Assembly (NCBI GenBank): GCA_045534775.1
Contig: JAZSKI010000039.1
Span: 1-26,401, forward strand
DNA length: 26,401 bases
DNA from: JAZOTK01 sp045534775
Lineage (GTDB): Bacteria; Bacillota; Clostridia; RUG12999
Direction of reading: 5' to 3'
Part shown: positions 23,913 through 26,401 of the stretch, in pieces
Position numbering within the stretch: position 1 is the first letter of the stretch
How the letters are laid out: every line of letters starts with the position of its first letter
Notes under the pieces: generated by a model
Databases searched by the model: none
The model's input: only the letters and a program-made list of their open reading frames with translations
What the model was told of the DNA's origin: nothing
Translations under genes and position numbers: made by a program

Positions 23913-24770
23913 ATGCGGTTTCCAAAAACAATATCCGATGAGGAAGGTAAAAATTTCTGGAGTAATGAAGACAGCTTTGGAGCAACCGAAAATCATAAGG
24001 TCTCACCTTTTTATCATAAAAACTACAGCATCGGAATGCACAGCCATGAATTTTATGAAATAAATATTGTAACATCGGGAAAAGGATGTCACTATTTTGA
24101 AAATATGAGCTTTCCGATAAATACAGGTGATGTACTTGTTATTCCGCCGTATGTTAAGCACGGTTATTACAACGGCGGCCGTCTGAATGTTTTTCACGCT
24201 TTAATTTCAAAACAGCTTATAAACGAAAATTACGGGACGCTTTCAAAAACAGAGGGCTTTTCAAAGCTTTTTGAGATAGAGCCGTACCTGAGAGAGGTAT
24301 ATGATAAAAAAATGTTCCTGCATTTATCACCCAAAGAAATGATAAAGCTGTCAGATGAAATTGAGGATATGCTGGAGATTTGTGAAAAAAAGTATTTTGA
24401 TATGCTGAATATATACGTTCTGCGATTTCTGTGCGGATTGTGTATAAAAATGGAAAAATATAATGGTTATTTATCAGACGACGGGTTTGAAGAGGATATT
24501 ATATATGTTATGCAATATATCAAAGAAAATCCGGGAGAAAAACATTCTGTAAAAAGTCTTGCAAATATTGCTGAAATGACAGTGCCGACATTTTGCAGGT
24601 ACTTTAAACGTATTACAAACATTTCTCCGGCGAAATATGTAACTCAATGCCGGATAAATCTTGCAAAATATATGATTGAAGAAGGGAAATATACTAAAAC
24701 CGAAATTGCACAGTTATGCGGATTTTACGACCTGTCGCACCTGGATAAAATTTTACAAACATTGCTGTAA
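23913..24770 (+). CDS. AraC-family regulator with cupin sensor, C-terminus short
   Basis: The 285-residue protein has an N-terminal cupin-like sensor (Met-His-Ser-His-Glu-Phe-Tyr-Glu-Ile; Gly-Asp-Val-Leu-Val-Ile-Pro-Pro), a helical linker, and a C-terminal AraC double helix-turn-helix. The first helix-turn-helix is complete (Ser-Val-Lys-Ser-Leu-Ala-Asn-Ile-Ala-Glu-Met-Thr-Val-Pro-Thr-Phe-Cys-Arg-Tyr-Phe-Lys). The second is Glu-Ile-Ala-Gln-Leu-Cys-Gly-Phe-Tyr-Asp-Leu-Ser-His-Leu and then ends seven residues later, about 15-20 residues short of the usual end. A frameshift in the AAAATTTTA run or natural shortening could explain this. GAGGTAAG precedes ATG 23913. It probably senses a sugar and controls the divergent beta-helix gene. 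Confidence 0.82.
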   Translation: MRFPKTISDEEGKNFWSNEDSFGATENHKVSPFYHKNYSIGMHSHEFYEINIVTSGKGCHYFENMSFPINTGDVLVIPPYVKHGYYNGGRLNVFHALISKQLINENYGTLSKTEGFSKLFEIEPYLREVYDKKMFLHLSPKEMIKLSDEIEDMLEICEKKYFDMLNIYVLRFLCGLCIKMEKYNGYLSDDGFEEDIIYVMQYIKENPGEKHSVKSLANIAEMTVPTFCRYFKRITNISPAKYVTQCRINLAKYMIEEGKYTKTEIAQLCGFYDLSHLDKILQTLL

Positions 24771-24849
24771 CAAGTTAACATAATATTAATATAATAGTAG
24801 TGTAACCCCGAAAAGTGTTATACCGCCAAGCGGTAGAATGGAGAATATT

Positions 24850-25011
24850 ATGAATGACGAAATGGAAGTAATGGAATATAACGTGGCTTACGCCTATGTT
24901 CCTGTGCAGAAAATGCAGGAAACCTATCCGCCGGAGAAGGCTCTTGAAAGAGGAACAATGTTCCCCGAACTGGATTTACCTCTCGGCGTTTATGAAAAGG
25001 GGGTAATGTGA
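24850..25011 (+). CDS. cotJA: Spore coat associated protein CotJA
   Basis: The 53-residue protein matches clostridial CotJA: Ala-Tyr-Ala-Tyr-Val-Pro-Val-Gln-Lys-Met-Gln-Glu-Thr-Tyr, then Pro-Glu-Lys-Ala-Leu-Glu-Arg-Gly-Thr-Met-Phe-Pro-Glu-Leu-Asp-Leu-Pro-Leu. It is a small coat component made in the mother cell. ATG 24850 follows ATGGAG at 24838-24843. The 79 bases between the regulator and cotJA contain a short CCGC/GCGG hairpin and AT-rich sequence; a sigma-E promoter is expected but not convincing by eye. It is the first gene of cotJA-cotJB-cotJC. Confidence 0.9.
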   Translation: MNDEMEVMEYNVAYAYVPVQKMQETYPPEKALERGTMFPELDLPLGVYEKGVM

Positions 25012-25328
25012 TGGATTACTCCACAAATAATTGTATGAATTCAATGTGCGGTCATATGCCCGAAAATAGCGGCAAATCCCGGGAAAAGCTGATGCGCGAA
25101 ATTATGGAATACGATTTCGTGGAATATGAGCTGGTATTATATCTGGACACTCATCCTCACGATATGAAGGCGCTGGAGATGCATAGTGCCATCACAAAAA
25201 AATGCTTAGAGCTCCACGAGGAATACGAAAAAAGATTCGGACCGTTGACTACAAAAAGCGTAAAACCCAAATCCGGCTGGACGTGGATTGAAAGCCCCTG
25301 GCCGTGGGAGACCCAAAGGGAGGTATAA
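25011..25328 (+). CDS. cotJB: Spore coat protein CotJB
   Basis: The 105-residue protein matches CotJB: the helical segment Arg-Glu-Lys-Leu-Met-Arg-Glu-Ile-Met-Glu-Tyr-Asp-Phe, then Leu-Tyr-Leu-Asp-Thr-His-Pro-His-Asp, and the family's end Pro-Lys-Ser-Gly-Trp-Thr-Trp-Ile-Glu-x-Pro-Trp-Pro-Trp-Glu. ATG 25011 overlaps the cotJA stop by one base; GTG 25008 is an equally placed alternative start. GGGGG lies upstream. It requires CotJC for coat placement in Bacillus, which makes the break in cotJC relevant to its function. Confidence 0.94.
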   Translation: MDYSTNNCMNSMCGHMPENSGKSREKLMREIMEYDFVEYELVLYLDTHPHDMKALEMHSAITKKCLELHEEYEKRFGPLTTKSVKPKSGWTWIESPWPWETQREV

Positions 25329-25331
25329 ATT

Positions 25332-25484
25332 ATGTGGGAGTATCAAAAAAAGTTACAATTTCCGATAAACATTAAAACCCCAAACCCCAAACTTGCAAGC
25401 TATATAATAAGCCAATACGGTGGAGCGTACCCAAATGTTAGAGTACCGGCTCCCTTGTGTAAAGGGAGCTGTCAGCGAAGCTGA
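25332..25484 (+). pseudogene. cotJC: 5' fragment of cotJC (manganese-catalase-like coat protein), interrupted
   Basis: The frame begins MWEYQKKLQFPINIKTPNPK and continues to Ile-Ile-Ser-Gln-Tyr-Gly-Gly-Ala, the exact opening of CotJC. The family then continues Asp-Gly-Glu-Leu and on to about 190 residues of ferritin-like dimanganese catalase. Here homology stops after codon 32 (25427) and the frame ends at TGA 25482 in unrelated sequence. ATG 25332 lies 3 bases after cotJB, with GGGAGG upstream at 25318-25323, so the operon is otherwise intact. The loss of about 83 percent of the gene, next to a serine recombinase, points to an inserted element. The rest of cotJC is expected at the element's far end, outside the window. 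Confidence 0.9.
25416..25429. promoter_or_regulatory. Candidate recombinase attachment-site core
   Basis: The break in cotJC homology (about 25425-25430) falls on a small dyad: TACG and CGTA flank GTGGAG, centred on a GG pair at 25422-25423. Serine integrases cross over at a central dinucleotide inside an imperfect dyad. The position and the asymmetric centre fit, but the exact core needs the other end or an empty site. Confidence 0.35.
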
Positions 25485-25497
25485 CTGAGGGATTGTC
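25446..25497. repeat. Double-hairpin interspersed repeat at the element edge
   Basis: Two adjacent hairpins: GCTCCCTT/AAGGGAGC (25449-25456 with 25462-25469) and GTCAGC/GCTGAC (25471-25476 with 25480-25485), followed by TGAGGGATTGT. From memory this double hairpin is a common interspersed repeat in gut Clostridia genomes. It ends 2 bases before the recombinase stop codon (25499) and could also end that transcript, though it lacks a T-tract. Confidence 0.6.
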
Positions 25498-25498
25498 G

Positions 25499-26401
25499 CT
25501 AACGCCTCCAAAACACGCATTTAAGCCGTTTTCCGCCATCTCCGCCTTTTATAATTTCTTTAAAAATTGTCCTTGCCATGTTGTTCTTTTCCACATTACT
25601 TACATCAGCATCTTTCAAAACCTCGGTCAATCTGCGAAGCTCTTTTTTGTCAATTTTAGCTTCCTCTTCGGGTTCTTCCTCCTGAGTTGTTTCAAGCATT
25701 TCCTTTAACTTTTCAATCTCGTCCGTAAGAGCTTTTTTCTTTTCTTTGTACTCTTCAAGGGTATCAACGCCATCTTCATAAGCAAGTTTTACTCTCTCCA
25801 GACGAATCTCAAGTCTTTGAATCTGTGTTGATATTATTTTGCTATCATCTGTATATGTCGATTGCTCCAAAACTTCAGATTCAGCAAAATCAAGCTCTAC
25901 ATTTGGAAGTTCCATTTCTGATAAGATGTTAAGAATGATTTTAGCAATTTTTTCGGCTTTTATATATCCAACGCCATCACATTTTCCTCTGCTTCTCTCT
26001 GAACAACCGAAGTATCCTCCTTGATAAGACAGAACCTTACCGCACTTTTCACATCTTAAGATTCCCGTCAACCAATGGGACAAACCTTTTCTGTCAGAAT
26101 TAAAGAACTTTCGGAACCTTGCTTTTTGCTCTTGCATTTTTTTCTGAACTTTCTCCCAGGTTTCCATATCGATGATAGGCTCGTGTGGGCCATCGGTTAT
26201 AATTGCAGTATCTGCCGTATAATTTCGCGACAGCTTACCGTCGGGATTCCAACGGGTTTTACCTATGTACAAAGGATTATTAAGCCAATATTCTACAGTT
26301 CTGTTTTCGATTTTGTTTCCACGATGGGTTCTTACTCCCATAGCATACAGTTCTTTTGCAATTGTTAAAAGGCCTTTGCCGTTCACATAATCGTTGAAAA
26401 C
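25499..26401 (-). CDS. Large serine recombinase, SpoIVCA-like (partial, 5' end missing)
   Basis: The visible 300 residues are the middle and C-terminus. They begin in the recombinase domain (Asn-Asp-Tyr-Val-Asn-Gly-Lys-Gly-Leu-Leu-Thr-Ile-Ala-Lys-Glu-Leu; Trp-Leu-Asn-Asn-Pro-Leu-Tyr-Ile-Gly-Lys). A zinc ribbon follows (Leu-Arg-Cys-Glu-Lys-Cys-Gly-Lys ... Phe-Gly-Cys-Ser ... Gly-Lys-Cys), then a long charged coiled coil and a short end (Lys-Cys-Val-Phe-Trp-Arg-Arg). The frame stays open to the right edge, so the catalytic resolvase domain with its serine lies outside the window; the GTG at 26386 is not the real start. It performs site-specific integration and excision. It points toward the cotJC fragment, as I recall spoIVCA does toward the sigK 5' half in Bacillus skin. 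Confidence 0.95.
   Translation of the reverse strand, partial: VFNDYVNGKGLLTIAKELYAMGVRTHRGNKIENRTVEYWLNNPLYIGKTRWNPDGKLSRNYTADTAIITDGPHEPIIDMETWEKVQKKMQEQKARFRKFFNSDRKGLSHWLTGILRCEKCGKVLSYQGGYFGCSERSRGKCDGVGYIKAEKIAKIILNILSEMELPNVELDFAESEVLEQSTYTDDSKIISTQIQRLEIRLERVKLAYEDGVDTLEEYKEKKKALTDEIEKLKEMLETTQEEEPEEEAKIDKKELRRLTEVLKDADVSNVEKNNMARTIFKEIIKGGDGGKRLKCVFWRR

Larger units (their letters stand above)
25428..26401. mobile_element. Left end of a serine-recombinase element inserted in cotJC (partial)
   Basis: From the cotJC break to the right edge the sequence has no link to the cotJ operon. It carries a palindromic repeat and then the 3' part of a large serine recombinase facing the junction, as expected when the integrase gene lies at the end of a prophage, integrative element or skin-type element. 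Size, cargo and the right end lie outside the window. Confidence 0.8.

Noticed and set aside
24771..24849. Sigma-E or sigma-K promoter before cotJA (CATAATAT near 24779)
   Set aside because: The -10-like element matches poorly and no suitable -35 is spaced correctly, so it was not listed although such a promoter is expected.
25499..26386. Treating the GTG at 26386 as the true start of a short recombinase
   Set aside because: The frame remains open to the window edge with family-like sequence (Asn-Asp-Tyr-Val-Asn-Gly-Lys-Gly), so the gene is cut by the edge and not short.
1..26401. CRISPR arrays, tRNA or rRNA genes
   Set aside because: No regularly spaced direct repeats, no cloverleaf with GTTCGANTC-type arm and no rRNA segment were recognised by eye.

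Overview
The window comes from a low-GC, endospore-forming member of the Clostridia, probably gut-associated. Evidence is four sporulation loci (spoIVA, a SpoIIQ-like M23 protein, spoIIIJ/yidC-jag and the cotJ operon), gene orders typical of the class (yceD-rpmF; DUF512 protein-der-plsY; rpmH-rnpA-yidD-yidC-jag), strong AGGAGG-type ribosome binding sites and sigma-A promoters close to consensus. Genus cannot be decided from this sequence.

Layout. 1-300: the end of a gene and a 55-residue peptide gene closed by a strong terminator. 300-584: degenerate palindromic repeats and a probable sigma-E promoter. 585-2051: spoIVA. 2202-2690 (minus): dCMP deaminase. 2893-6581 (minus): a three-gene sugar ABC importer whose promoter carries a perfect inverted repeat on its -10 box. 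6703-7236 (minus): a YgjV-like membrane protein, followed by a multi-hairpin repeat. 7540-8238: SpoIIQ-like protein behind a sigma-F-like promoter. 8385-9140: yceD-rpmF. 9221-12496: radical SAM/DUF512 protein, der, plsY, leading without a gap into murJ, an O-antigen-ligase-like polymerase, a GT4 glycosyltransferase and two DUF4330 proteins (to 17966). 18083-21829: rpmH, rnpA, yidD, yidC, jag, gltX. 21852-21887: a 36-bp perfect palindrome. 21889-24770: a pectate-lyase-superfamily beta-helix protein divergent from an AraC-type regulator. 24850 to the end: cotJA, cotJB and the start of cotJC.

The most notable feature is at the right edge. cotJC matches its family for 32 codons, up to Gln-Tyr-Gly-Gly-Ala, and then stops matching. 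About 65 bp further on lies the 3' end of a large serine recombinase of the SpoIVCA type, converging on cotJC and running off the window. This resembles one end of a sporulation 'skin'-type intervening element, which splits a late sporulation gene and is excised precisely in the mother cell. The window shows only one end, so a plain inactivating insertion remains possible.

The other genes are mostly housekeeping: ribosome parts (L32, L34), ribosome assembly (Der, YceD), RNase P protein, membrane protein insertion (YidC, YidD), phospholipid synthesis (PlsY), envelope polysaccharide export and assembly (MurJ, ligase, GT4) and tRNA charging (GltX).
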